A stretch of DNA of 64,000 nt. It comes from Arthrobacter sp. B6. GTDB taxonomy: Bacteria > Actinomycetota > Actinomycetes > Actinomycetales > Micrococcaceae. Shown here piece by piece: positions 53,668-64,000 of the stretch (position 1 is the stretch's first letter; every line of letters begins with the position of its first letter). The stretch is taken from assembly GCF_001663775.1 (NCBI RefSeq), contig NZ_KV467168.1, forward strand, positions 1,524,870 to 1,588,869. The letters run 5' to 3'. The position numbers and the translations under genes were made by a program. The notes under the pieces were generated by a model. That model saw nothing but the letters and a program-made list of their open reading frames with translations. It made no database searches and was not told the DNA's origin.

Positions 53668-54213
53668 ATGGAGCCGCACCCTGAAGAGTCCAGCAACCGG
53701 TCCGGGATTGCCGCAGCGGCCTACGGGACCGGCGCGCAGATTGTTGCATTTGCCGTTTTCCTGGGAGCCTCCGCCCTGGTGGCGTGGCTGGGGGCGTTTG
53801 CCACGGCGAACAACGTCAACGGCTGGTATGTCAGTGCTGACAAGGCGCCATGGACACCGTCCAATGAGGTGTTTGGCCCGGTCTGGACGGCGCTGTACAT
53901 CAGTATGGCCGTCGCCGCCTGGCTCGTCTGGCGACGCCGCGTCCCGGAGTCACGGCCGGCGCTGGTCACCTACGGCATCCAGCTGGCCCTCAACCTGCTG
54001 TGGACACCGGTGTTCTTTGGCCTCTACCCGGTGCTTGGCACACTTGCGCTGTGGCTTGCCTTCGCGATTATCCTCGCCCTGATCGTGGCGGTGACGTTTA
54101 CGGTGCTCCGTTTTGGACCCATCAGCCAGGCAGCGGGACTGCTCCTGCTGCCCTACGTCACCTGGATTGTGTTCGCTTCATCCCTGAACCTCTGGGCGGC
54201 GCTGAACAACTAA
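53668..54213 (+). CDS. TspO/MBR family protein
   Basis: 181 residues, ATG at 53668. Five membrane helices with the family pattern WYVSADKAPWTPSNEVFGPVW, ALYISMAVAAWLVW and LNLLWTPVFFGLYPV. TspO proteins bind porphyrins or sterols and modulate stress or photosynthetic genes. Start is downstream of a longer frame that would overlap the divergent FemAB gene. Convergent with sdaA after only 21 bases and no terminator hairpin is visible. Confidence 0.93.
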   Translation: MEPHPEESSNRSGIAAAAYGTGAQIVAFAVFLGASALVAWLGAFATANNVNGWYVSADKAPWTPSNEVFGPVWTALYISMAVAAWLVWRRRVPESRPALVTYGIQLALNLLWTPVFFGLYPVLGTLALWLAFAIILALIVAVTFTVLRFGPISQAAGLLLLPYVTWIVFASSLNLWAALNN

Positions 54214-54234
54214 CGTCCGCCGTTCACCCAGGAA

Positions 54235-55632
54235 TCAGCATTCGACGACGTTGACAGCGAGGCCGCCCATCGCCGTCTCCTTGTATTTCGAGCTCATGTC
54301 GCGGCCGGTTTCACGCATGGTGACGATCACCTCGTCCAGGGACACCCGGTGCGAGCCGTCACCCCACAGCGCCATCTTCGCGGCGTTGATGGCCTTCGCC
54401 GCCGCGATGGCGTTGCGTTCGATGCAGGGCACCTGGACAAGCCCGCCGATAGGATCACACGTCAGGCCCAAGTTGTGCTCCATCGCGATCTCCGCGGCAT
54501 TCTCCACCTGTGCCGGCGTCCCGCCCATCACCTCGGCCAGGCCCGCCGCCGCCATGGACGACGCCGAGCCCACCTCACCCTGGCAGCCCACCTCAGCACC
54601 GGAGATGGACGCCTGCTCCTTGTACAGCACCCCGATGGCACCGGCCGTGAGCAGGAACTTCACCACGACGTCGTCGCGGTCCTGCTGCGTGGCGTTCTCC
54701 ATCCCGGGGGCGAAATGCAGTGCGTAGTACAACACCGCGGGGATGATGCCGGCCGCACCGTTGGTGGGCGCAGTGACCACCCTGCCGCCGGACGCGTTCT
54801 CCTCGTTCACGGCCAGGGCGATCAGGTTCACCCATTCCTGCCAGTACTTGGGGTCCCGGTCTTTGTCCTCCTTCAGGAGCCGGTCATGCCAGTCCGGCGC
54901 ACGACGGCGGACCTTCAGCCCGCCGGGCAGCAGGCCAACACGTTTGAGGCTGACCTGCACGCAGCTCTCCATCACCGAGTAGATATGCAGCAGGCCTTCG
55001 CGAATCTCCTCCTCCGGCCGGGATGCGCGTTCGTTGACCAGCATGATCTCTCCGATGGACAGGCCCTTGGACTGGCAGCGCCCCAGCAGTTCCGCCGCGG
55101 TCCGGAAGGGCAGCGGCAGTTCCTTCTTGGATTCGTCCAGTTCCTTGAGTGCCGCCTCTTCCTCCCCCTCACGGACAATGAAGCCGCCGCCTACGGAAAA
55201 GAATGTGGCCTCGTGAAGGACTTCGCCGCCGGCATCGGTGACGGCGAACTTCAGGCCGTTGGTGTGCCGCGGGAGGATGGTCAGCGGCCTCAGGATAATG
55301 TCCGTCACCCCATAGGGCAGGGGTATCGAACCTGCCAGCTGCAGCGTTCCCGTCTCTGCGATCCCGGCGAGCCGCTCCTCCACCTCGTCAGGCAGGATCA
55401 GCTCGGGGTGGAACCCCTCCAATCCCAGCAGGATCGCGGTCATGGTCCCATGGCCGTGCCCGGTGGCCGCGAGCGAGCCATACAGGTCCACCCGAAGGCC
55501 AGCCACTTTCTCCAGCGCACCGGAGGCCTTCAGCTCCTCAGCGAACACCGCGGCAGCCCGCATCGGCCCCACGGTATGTGAGCTCGACGGTCCAATTCCG
55601 ATGGAAAAAAGATCAAAGACTCCAACGGCCAT
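54235..55632 (-). CDS. sdaA: L-serine ammonia-lyase (iron-sulfur, single chain)
   Basis: 465 residues, ATG at 55632. Deaminates serine to pyruvate and ammonia. Beta domain at the N-terminus ([20 protein letters not shown]) and alpha domain with the cluster cysteines in [18 protein letters not shown] plus a C-terminal Cys (AVNVVEC). Last step in turning glycine, via glyA, into pyruvate. Separated from glyA by the family A palindrome at 55682, which may reduce but not stop read-through. Confidence 0.97.
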   Translation of the reverse strand: MAVGVFDLFSIGIGPSSSHTVGPMRAAAVFAEELKASGALEKVAGLRVDLYGSLAATGHGHGTMTAILLGLEGFHPELILPDEVEERLAGIAETGTLQLAGSIPLPYGVTDIILRPLTILPRHTNGLKFAVTDAGGEVLHEATFFSVGGGFIVREGEEEAALKELDESKKELPLPFRTAAELLGRCQSKGLSIGEIMLVNERASRPEEEIREGLLHIYSVMESCVQVSLKRVGLLPGGLKVRRRAPDWHDRLLKEDKDRDPKYWQEWVNLIALAVNEENASGGRVVTAPTNGAAGIIPAVLYYALHFAPGMENATQQDRDDVVVKFLLTAGAIGVLYKEQASISGAEVGCQGEVGSASSMAAAGLAEVMGGTPAQVENAAEIAMEHNLGLTCDPIGGLVQVPCIERNAIAAAKAINAAKMALWGDGSHRVSLDEVIVTMRETGRDMSSKYKETAMGGLAVNVVEC

Positions 55633-55681
55633 TTAAGGTTCCTAACTAGGTGATTTTGCTTCGGCAGAGACGCCCCGCCCA

Positions 55682-55746
55682 GGAGTTTTTGTCCAGATAC
55701 AGGGACTTAAAGGTCCTCCAACCCCCATTATCTGGACAAAAACTCC
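55682..55746. repeat. Long intergenic palindrome, family A copy 3
   Basis: Perfect 18-bp arms GGAGTTTTTGTCCAGATA (55682-55699) and complement (55729-55746). Lies downstream of glyA and upstream of sdaA on the same strand, so it may be a partial terminator that lowers sdaA expression relative to the gcv genes. Confidence 0.88.
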
Positions 55747-55751
55747 GGAGG

Positions 55752-57076
<1,325 letters not shown>

Positions 57077-57080
<4 letters not shown>

Positions 57081-57460
57081 AGCTCGCCGCCATTCTTGGA
57101 CGCGTAGTCCTGGGCGGAGAGCAGCGGTCCATCGGAGTCGGCGGCCACCTTAAACAGCCAGCCGGCGCCGTAGGGATCGCTGTTGATCAGTGCTGGGTCC
57201 TCGACCACGGCCGGGTTGGTCTCGGTGACTTCACCCGTCACCGGGGAGTAGAGGTCGGAGACGGACTTGGTGGACTCCACCTCGCCGCAGGTCTCACCGG
57301 CCGTCACGGTCGAGCCGACCTCGGGCAGGTCCACGTACACAATGTCGCCAAGGGCGTCCGTGGCCACGGCGGAAATGCCGATGGACACAAGGTTCCCATC
57401 CTCACGGGCCACCCACTCGTGCTCGTCGGAGTACTGCAGTTCAGGGGCAACTTTTGCCAT
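57077..57460 (-). CDS. gcvH: Glycine cleavage system H protein
   Basis: 127 residues. Carries the lipoyl arm on K65 in [15 protein letters not shown], moving the aminomethyl group between P, T and L proteins. Normal length. ATG at 57460 preceded by AAGGAAAA. It is separated from gcvT by a 346-base gap full of repeats, yet overlaps glyA by four bases, so its expression may be set partly by that gap. Confidence 0.98.
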
Positions 57461-57489
57461 GTGCTTTTCCTTAATTTTGTTTGCGAAAA

Positions 57490-57728
57490 GTGAGAGAGCG
57501 TTGGCTCAATCACTGCAGGAAGTGAGAGAGCGTTGGCTCAATCACTGCAGGAAGTGAGAGAGCGTTGGCTCAATCACTGCAGGAAGTGAGAGAGCGTTGG
57601 CTCAATCACTGCAGGAAGTGAGAGAGCGTTGGCTCAATCACTGCAGGAAGTGAGAGAGCGTTGGCTCAATCACTGCAGGAAGTGAGAGAGCGTTGGCTCA
57701 ATCACTGCAGGAAGTGAGAGAGCGTTGG
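57490..57728 (-). repeat. 32-nt tandem repeat array between gcvT and gcvH
   Basis: Seven identical copies of a 32-base unit beginning GTGAGAGAGCGTTGG on the plus strand, at 57490, 57522, 57554, 57586, 57618, 57650 and 57682, then a 15-base partial copy at 57714. In the operon RNA each unit can fold as AGUGA-UU-GAG, loop CCAACGCU, CUC-UCACU. No spacers, so not CRISPR. The gap has no coding potential on the operon strand; 32 is not a multiple of three. Its end merges with the palindrome at 57722-57796. Confidence 0.97.
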
Positions 57729-57796
57729 GGCTGGGATCCGGCAGCGTGCGTCAGAGCGACGAAGGGGCAGCACGCAGAGGATCTCAGGCCCAACGC
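57722..57796 (-). repeat. 75-nt imperfect palindrome joined to the tandem repeats
   Basis: GCGTTGGGGCTGGGATCC (57722-57739) pairs with GGATCTCAGGCCCAACGC (57779-57796) at 16 of 18 positions, with inner GCGTGC/GCACGC pairing. It starts 11 bases past the gcvT stop and its outer arm contains the GCGTTGG of the last repeat unit. It may be the original element from which the tandem repeats grew, or a processing or termination structure. Confidence 0.75.
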
Positions 57797-57806
57797 AACC
57801 CGAAAA

Positions 57807-58955
57807 CTATTTTTGGCGCTTGTAGAACGGGAGTGCCACGACTTCGAATGGCTCCGTCTTTCCGCGGAGGTCGATGTCCAGGGCGGTGCCGGCTTCGGTG
57901 TACGCGACGTCGACGTAGGCCAGTGCCACCGGGTAGCCGAGGCTGGGCGAGGGCTGGCCGGAGGTGACTTCACCGACGACGGCGCCGTCCTTGAGGACCG
58001 GGTAGTGGCCCCGGCCGGCACGGCGTCCGAGGCCTTTGAGGCCTACGAGCCTGCGGCCGGAGGTGTCGCCGGCGCCCGCTTCCTTTTTGGCGGCGAGCGC
58101 CGCCTTGCCCACGAAGTCGCCTTCCTTGGAGAGCGCGACGACGGGTCCCAGGCCGGCGGCGAACGGGTCGCCTTCCAGGGAGAGTTCGTTGCCGTACAGC
58201 GGCATGCCGGCTTCGAGGCGGAGGGAGTCGCGGCAGGCAAGGCCGGCAGGTACCAGTTCCCCTTCATCCGCGATAGCCACGATGGCCTGCCAGAGTGCCG
58301 GGGCGTCTTCGTTGGCCACAAAGATTTCGAAGCCGTCCTCGCCGGTGTAACCCGTGCGGGCCAGCAGAAGCTCCTGGCCGGCTCCGGCCACGAGGAAGGG
58401 AACCTCGACGGCGGCGTAGTACTTGAGCCCGGTGACCAGGCTGTGCTGGGCGGCGGGGACCAGGCGGAGAAGGATTTCCTCCGCTTTGGGGCCCTGGACG
58501 GCGATGAGTGACGTCTCGGCGGAGGCATCGTCCACCACGACGTCAAAGCCGGCCGCACGCCGGACAAGTTCAGCTGCGACCGTCTTGGCGTTGCCGGCGT
58601 TGGGGACCACCAGGAAGCGGTCCGTGCCATCTTCAGCAACTGGACGGCGGTACATGATGAGGTCGTCGATGATGCCGCCGTCCTCGTTGCAGATCAGCGA
58701 GTACTTGGCCTTGCCCACGGGCATCGCGGAAATCCTGCCCACCAGCGCGTAGTCCAGGAACGCGCCGGCGTCCGGGCCGGTCACCCATACTTCGCCCATG
58801 TGGGACAGATCGAAGATGCCTGCGGCCTTGCGGACGGCGTGGTGCTCGGCCAGCTCCGAGCTGTACTTGAGCGGCATCTGCCAGCCACCGAAATCGGTGA
58901 ACGAGGCGCCGAGTTTCTTGTGCTCTTCGTAAAGGGCTGTGTAGTTCTCAGTCAT
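57807..58955 (-). CDS. gcvT: Glycine cleavage system T protein (aminomethyltransferase)
   Basis: 382 residues from ATG 58955, with AAGGA seven bases upstream; an in-frame start ten bases into gcvP is rejected. Transfers the methylene of glycine to tetrahydrofolate. FTDFGGWQMPLKYSSELAEH, GIFDLSHMGEVWVTGPDA and GYTGEDGFEIFV are hallmark segments. Begins ten bases after gcvP stops. Confidence 0.98.
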   Translation of the reverse strand: MTENYTALYEEHKKLGASFTDFGGWQMPLKYSSELAEHHAVRKAAGIFDLSHMGEVWVTGPDAGAFLDYALVGRISAMPVGKAKYSLICNEDGGIIDDLIMYRRPVAEDGTDRFLVVPNAGNAKTVAAELVRRAAGFDVVVDDASAETSLIAVQGPKAEEILLRLVPAAQHSLVTGLKYYAAVEVPFLVAGAGQELLLARTGYTGEDGFEIFVANEDAPALWQAIVAIADEGELVPAGLACRDSLRLEAGMPLYGNELSLEGDPFAAGLGPVVALSKEGDFVGKAALAAKKEAGAGDTSGRRLVGLKGLGRRAGRGHYPVLKDGAVVGEVTSGQPSPSLGYPVALAYVDVAYTEAGTALDIDLRGKTEPFEVVALPFYKRQK

Positions 58956-58965
58956 CGAAAAATCC

Positions 58966-61854
<2,889 letters not shown>

Positions 61855-61904
61855 AAGGAACTCCATAACTCAGGCGGCGCAGGGTGCGCCACATCGATTC
61901 GGGT

Positions 61905-62140
61905 TCCTCCCCGCTCTGTATTGGACCTGAGAGTTTCCACGTGGGCCGCTGCTGCGGAACCGCGCTTGCACCTTCGGTGAGCGGGCAGTCCTGGCGTTCC
62001 GGAGTGCGGGACACCCCAGGCGGACAGCCTGCTACTTTCCAGAGTTGCCTCGCCGCGGCGGTACGTGGGCCTGAGAGATTCCTGGGGAGGGTTTGCTCCT
62101 ACGGCGCCTGCTGTACCTACTAGCAGAACTCTCCCGCCGC
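61905..62140 (-). promoter_or_regulatory. Tandem glycine riboswitch
   Basis: Two aptamers in series on the minus strand. First: GCGGGAGAG (from about 62137), GCGCCGTAGGAGCAAAC, AATCTCTCAGG, ending in TAC. Second: AACTCTGGAAAG, CACCGAAGGTGCAAGCG, AAACTCTCAGGTCC. These are the class signature. Glycine binding is known to switch such gcv operons on. Ends about 50 bases before the gcvP start. The 130 bases upstream, to the TetR stop, give no clear promoter to my eye. Confidence 0.95.
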
Positions 62141-62269
62141 AGATCAAAGGCTTATTCAATTGGGATACACATTTTGGGTGGCCGGTGACAGCCATCACCA
62201 ATTGTCCTATGCCGCAGGCTTTCGGGCAAATGGGACGGCACGCATGGGCAGGATCAGCTACGTGGCCGC

Positions 62270-62809
62270 TTAGCCTCTCAGCCGCTCCACCGCCGAAAGG
62301 AGTTCCTCCACGTCGCCCTGCCTTCCGTCCGCATTACCGGAGGGCCCGCTTTCCCACATGGCGTTGAAATACAGCCCGTCCCCCATATACAGCACGGCTT
62401 TCGCCATGGTTTTGCCGACATCGGCGGCGATCAGGTCCAGCCATTGCTGCTGGATGGCCGCAAAGCGGCGGCGGGCATCCTCATGGGCCACCTCAGCCAG
62501 GCGCGTCGCAGCAACAAACGAGCGGTCCATGGGCGTGTCGGACCAGAGCGATGACCGGATGAAATACGCGGCCGCCCCCTCGGGTGCGGCCGCCATAACG
62601 GCAAGATCCTCCCCTGCCAGGCGATCCAGGCGCTCAAGAGTGGCGGTGATCAGCGATTCCTTGTTGGGGAAGTGGTACAGCAGGCCACCCTTGGACACAC
62701 CTGCCCGTTTGGCCACCGCATCCAGCGTGGCAGCCCGCTCCCCGACGTCAATCAGGAGTTCTTCAAAGGCGTCGAGGACGGCATCACGCGCGACGGGTTT
62801 TCTGGCCAT
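62270..62809 (-). CDS. TetR-family transcriptional repressor
   Basis: 179 residues from ATG 62809; an upstream TTG at 62839 is less likely. HTH at about residues 24-46 (ATLDAVAKRAGVSKGGLLYHF) with the typical YHFPNKESL end; ligand domain shows no known match. Divergent from the efflux gene, and the intergenic region holds a 28-bp palindrome at 62845-62872 suitable as its operator, overlapping -10 boxes of both genes. Confidence 0.93.
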   Translation of the reverse strand: MARKPVARDAVLDAFEELLIDVGERAATLDAVAKRAGVSKGGLLYHFPNKESLITATLERLDRLAGEDLAVMAAAPEGAAAYFIRSSLWSDTPMDRSFVAATRLAEVAHEDARRRFAAIQQQWLDLIAADVGKTMAKAVLYMGDGLYFNAMWESGPSGNADGRQGDVEELLSAVERLRG

Positions 62810-62844
62810 GGTTCCAATCATCCATCCTGCGGACCTCAATTTAT

Positions 62845-62872
62845 TAACTATACCGTCCGGACGGTATAGTTA
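62845..62872. promoter_or_regulatory. 28-bp perfect palindrome, operator between tetR and efflux gene
   Basis: TAACTATACCGTCC (62845-62858) and GGACGGTATAGTTA (62859-62872) are exact complements with no spacer. TATAGT on each strand gives mirror -10 boxes: one six bases before the efflux ATG (leaderless start), one 38 bases before the TetR ATG. A TetR dimer or dimer pair bound here would close both promoters. Confidence 0.88.
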
Positions 62873-62876
62873 TTGC

Positions 62877-64000
62877 ATGACGATGTCCGCTACCTTCCGG
62901 CACAACACACACAGCACACCCGCCACGCCGTCCACTGACAGGTCAACACCGGCTCCCGCCAAGGGCCGGTGGCGCGACTGGCTCGCCCTGGGACTGCTGA
63001 TGTTCCCGGTCCTCCTCGTGGCCGTGGACAACACAGCGCTGACATTCGCACTGCCGGCCATCGCCCGCAGCCTGGAGACATCAGGCGTCCAGCTGCTGTG
63101 GATCGTGGACGCCTATCCCCTGGTTCTTGCCGGGCTGCTGGTGGCCATGGGCAGCTTGGGCGACCGGATCGGGCGCCGAAGGCTGCTCCTGATCGGCAGC
63201 GTCGGTTTCGCGGCAGTCTCCGCTGCCACAGCCTTCGCCCCGAGCGCCGAGTGGCTCATCGCGGGCAGGGCGGCGCTGGGGTTCTTCGGCGCCATGTTGA
63301 TGCCGTCCACGCTGTCATTGATCCGGAACATCTTTCCGGACCCCAATCGGCGCCGGCTGGCTGTGGCCATCTGGGCGGCGGGCTTCTCCGGCGGGGCCGC
63401 ACTTGGCCCGATTTTCGGGGGCTGGCTCGTGGAACAGTTCTGGTGGGGCGCCATCCTCCTGGTCGCAGTGCCCATCATGCTGCCCCTCCTGGCATTTGGA
63501 CCGGCGTTCATCCCGGAGTCCAGGGATCCCCGCCCCGGGCGGGTGGACTTCCCCAGCATCCTGCTGTCCCTGCTGGTGATGGTGCCGGTGGTTTATGGCA
63601 TCAAGGAACTGGCCACGGAGGGCTTCGGAACCCTCCCTGTATTCCTCACCGGGTTTGGCCTGGCCATGGGATTCGTTTTTGTCCGCCGCCAGCTACGGCT
63701 GGCCAGCCCCCTGCTGGACATGTCATTGTTCCGCAACAGGGTGTTCAGCACAGCCATCCTGGCAAACATCCTGGCCCTGTTTTCCTTCAACGGCTTCATT
63801 CTGTTCCTCGCCCAGCACCTTCAGCTCCTGGAGGGGATGACGCCGTCCGCGTCCGGTGTGGCCATGATCCCGGCCCTGCTGGCAACAGTGGTGGCCGGAC
63901 TGGTGGCTGTGCCCCTGGTACGAAAGGTCCGTCCGGGTTTTGTTGTGGCCGGCGGACTTGCCCTGAGCGCAACCGGCCACGGCCTGGTCGCCTTCGGCAA
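62877..64000 (+). CDS. MFS multidrug efflux transporter, DHA2 (14-helix) family, 5' part
   Basis: Cut by the window end; about 374 residues seen. A polar N-terminus of some 37 residues, then VDNTALTFALPAIA (motif of DHA2), QLLWIVDAYPLVLAGLLVAM (motif with Asp in helix 2) and GDRIGRRRLLL (loop 2-3 motif). Around nine helices are visible; the QacA/SmvA group is closest. Likely drug/proton antiporter repressed by the divergent TetR. ATG at 62877 or 62883; leaderless. Confidence 0.93.
   Translation, partial: MTMSATFRHNTHSTPATPSTDRSTPAPAKGRWRDWLALGLLMFPVLLVAVDNTALTFALPAIARSLETSGVQLLWIVDAYPLVLAGLLVAMGSLGDRIGRRRLLLIGSVGFAAVSAATAFAPSAEWLIAGRAALGFFGAMLMPSTLSLIRNIFPDPNRRRLAVAIWAAGFSGGAALGPIFGGWLVEQFWWGAILLVAVPIMLPLLAFGPAFIPESRDPRPGRVDFPSILLSLLVMVPVVYGIKELATEGFGTLPVFLTGFGLAMGFVFVRRQLRLASPLLDMSLFRNRVFSTAILANILALFSFNGFILFLAQHLQLLEGMTPSASGVAMIPALLATVVAGLVAVPLVRKVRPGFVVAGGLALSATGHGLVAFG

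Noticed and set aside
57490-57728. CRISPR array
   Set aside because: Units follow each other with no spacers and a constant 32-base period; no cas genes are in the window.
57722-57796. Integron attC site, because of GTTGGG and CCCAAC ends
   Set aside because: attC sites run from RYYYAAC to GTTRRRY; here the order is reversed, and no integrase or gene cassettes are present.
57693-58511. Plus-strand frame reading out of the repeat array over gcvT
   Set aside because: Antisense to gcvT; the period of 32 changes frame at every unit, and the remainder is shadow sequence.

Overview
The window looks like chromosome from a GC-rich actinobacterium of the family Micrococcaceae, most likely Arthrobacter or Pseudarthrobacter. 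This is inferred from the gene families and the absence of contrary signs: actinobacterial myo-inositol genes, DtxR/IdeR, DUF3027, DUF3263, DUF6457, DUF6314, a solo groEL with CIRCE, bacterial XPB, a lone WXG100 protein, FemAB ligases and c-di-AMP riboswitches ahead of cell-wall hydrolases. I see no integrase, transposase, prophage or CRISPR array; this is a core-type chromosomal segment.

Layout. 1-3.1 kb: 5' part of an inositol catabolism operon (iolC, a Cgl0159-type aldolase-fold gene, iolD cut by the window edge). 3.2-4.1 kb: ArsR regulator and AHSA1 protein. 4.2-6.3 kb: sucCD. 6.5-11.2 kb: a glycosyltransferase fused in frame to a secreted lipoprotein-like domain, then pcrA. 11.3-14.7 kb: inositol monophosphatase-type phosphatase, two membrane proteins, tRNA-Arg(CCT), DUF6314 and Nudix genes. 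14.7-20.1 kb: exporter-type ABC protein, ABC-F protein with a long leader, and an HTH/membrane pair. 20.3-26.8 kb: GH38 alpha-mannosidase and a molybdenum-cofactor group (mobA, DUF6457, moeA, fdhD). 26.8-31.4 kb: HNH protein, two NlpC/P60 proteins and an M23 peptidase, two of the three behind c-di-AMP riboswitches, then DtxR/IdeR. 31.6-42.9 kb: serC, DUF3027, cold-shock protein, XPB with its Helicase_C_3 partner, a two-component system, a WXG100 protein, RNase HI and a decayed solute-binding-protein gene. 43-49.4 kb: groEL with CIRCE, receptor-type lipoprotein behind a cold-shock gene, LytR_C and DUF3263 proteins, ung, and a siderophore-interacting protein with an iron box. 49.5-54.2 kb: ThrE-type exporter, two FemAB ligases, TspO. 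54.2-62.1 kb: glycine/serine block (gcvP, gcvT, gcvH, glyA, then sdaA) under a tandem glycine riboswitch. 62.2-64 kb: TetR/MFS efflux pair sharing a 28-bp palindromic operator; the transporter is cut by the window end.

How it fits together. The glycine block can break glycine down to one-carbon units and pass it through serine to pyruvate; serC (serine synthesis) and the ThrE-type exporter are also in the window. Cell-wall functions recur (hydrolases, FemAB, LytR_C). DtxR/IdeR is encoded here, and one strong candidate target, the siderophore-interacting gene, lies about 17 kb away.

The least explained features are non-coding: (i) seven full 32-nt tandem repeats plus a partial eighth, joined to a 75-nt imperfect palindrome, between gcvT and gcvH; (ii) families of long intergenic palindromes with conserved arms, nearly all at 3' ends of transcription units; (iii) direct-repeat activator-like boxes over the -35 regions of both c-di-AMP riboswitch promoters. 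I did not find a convincing new defence or mobile system.
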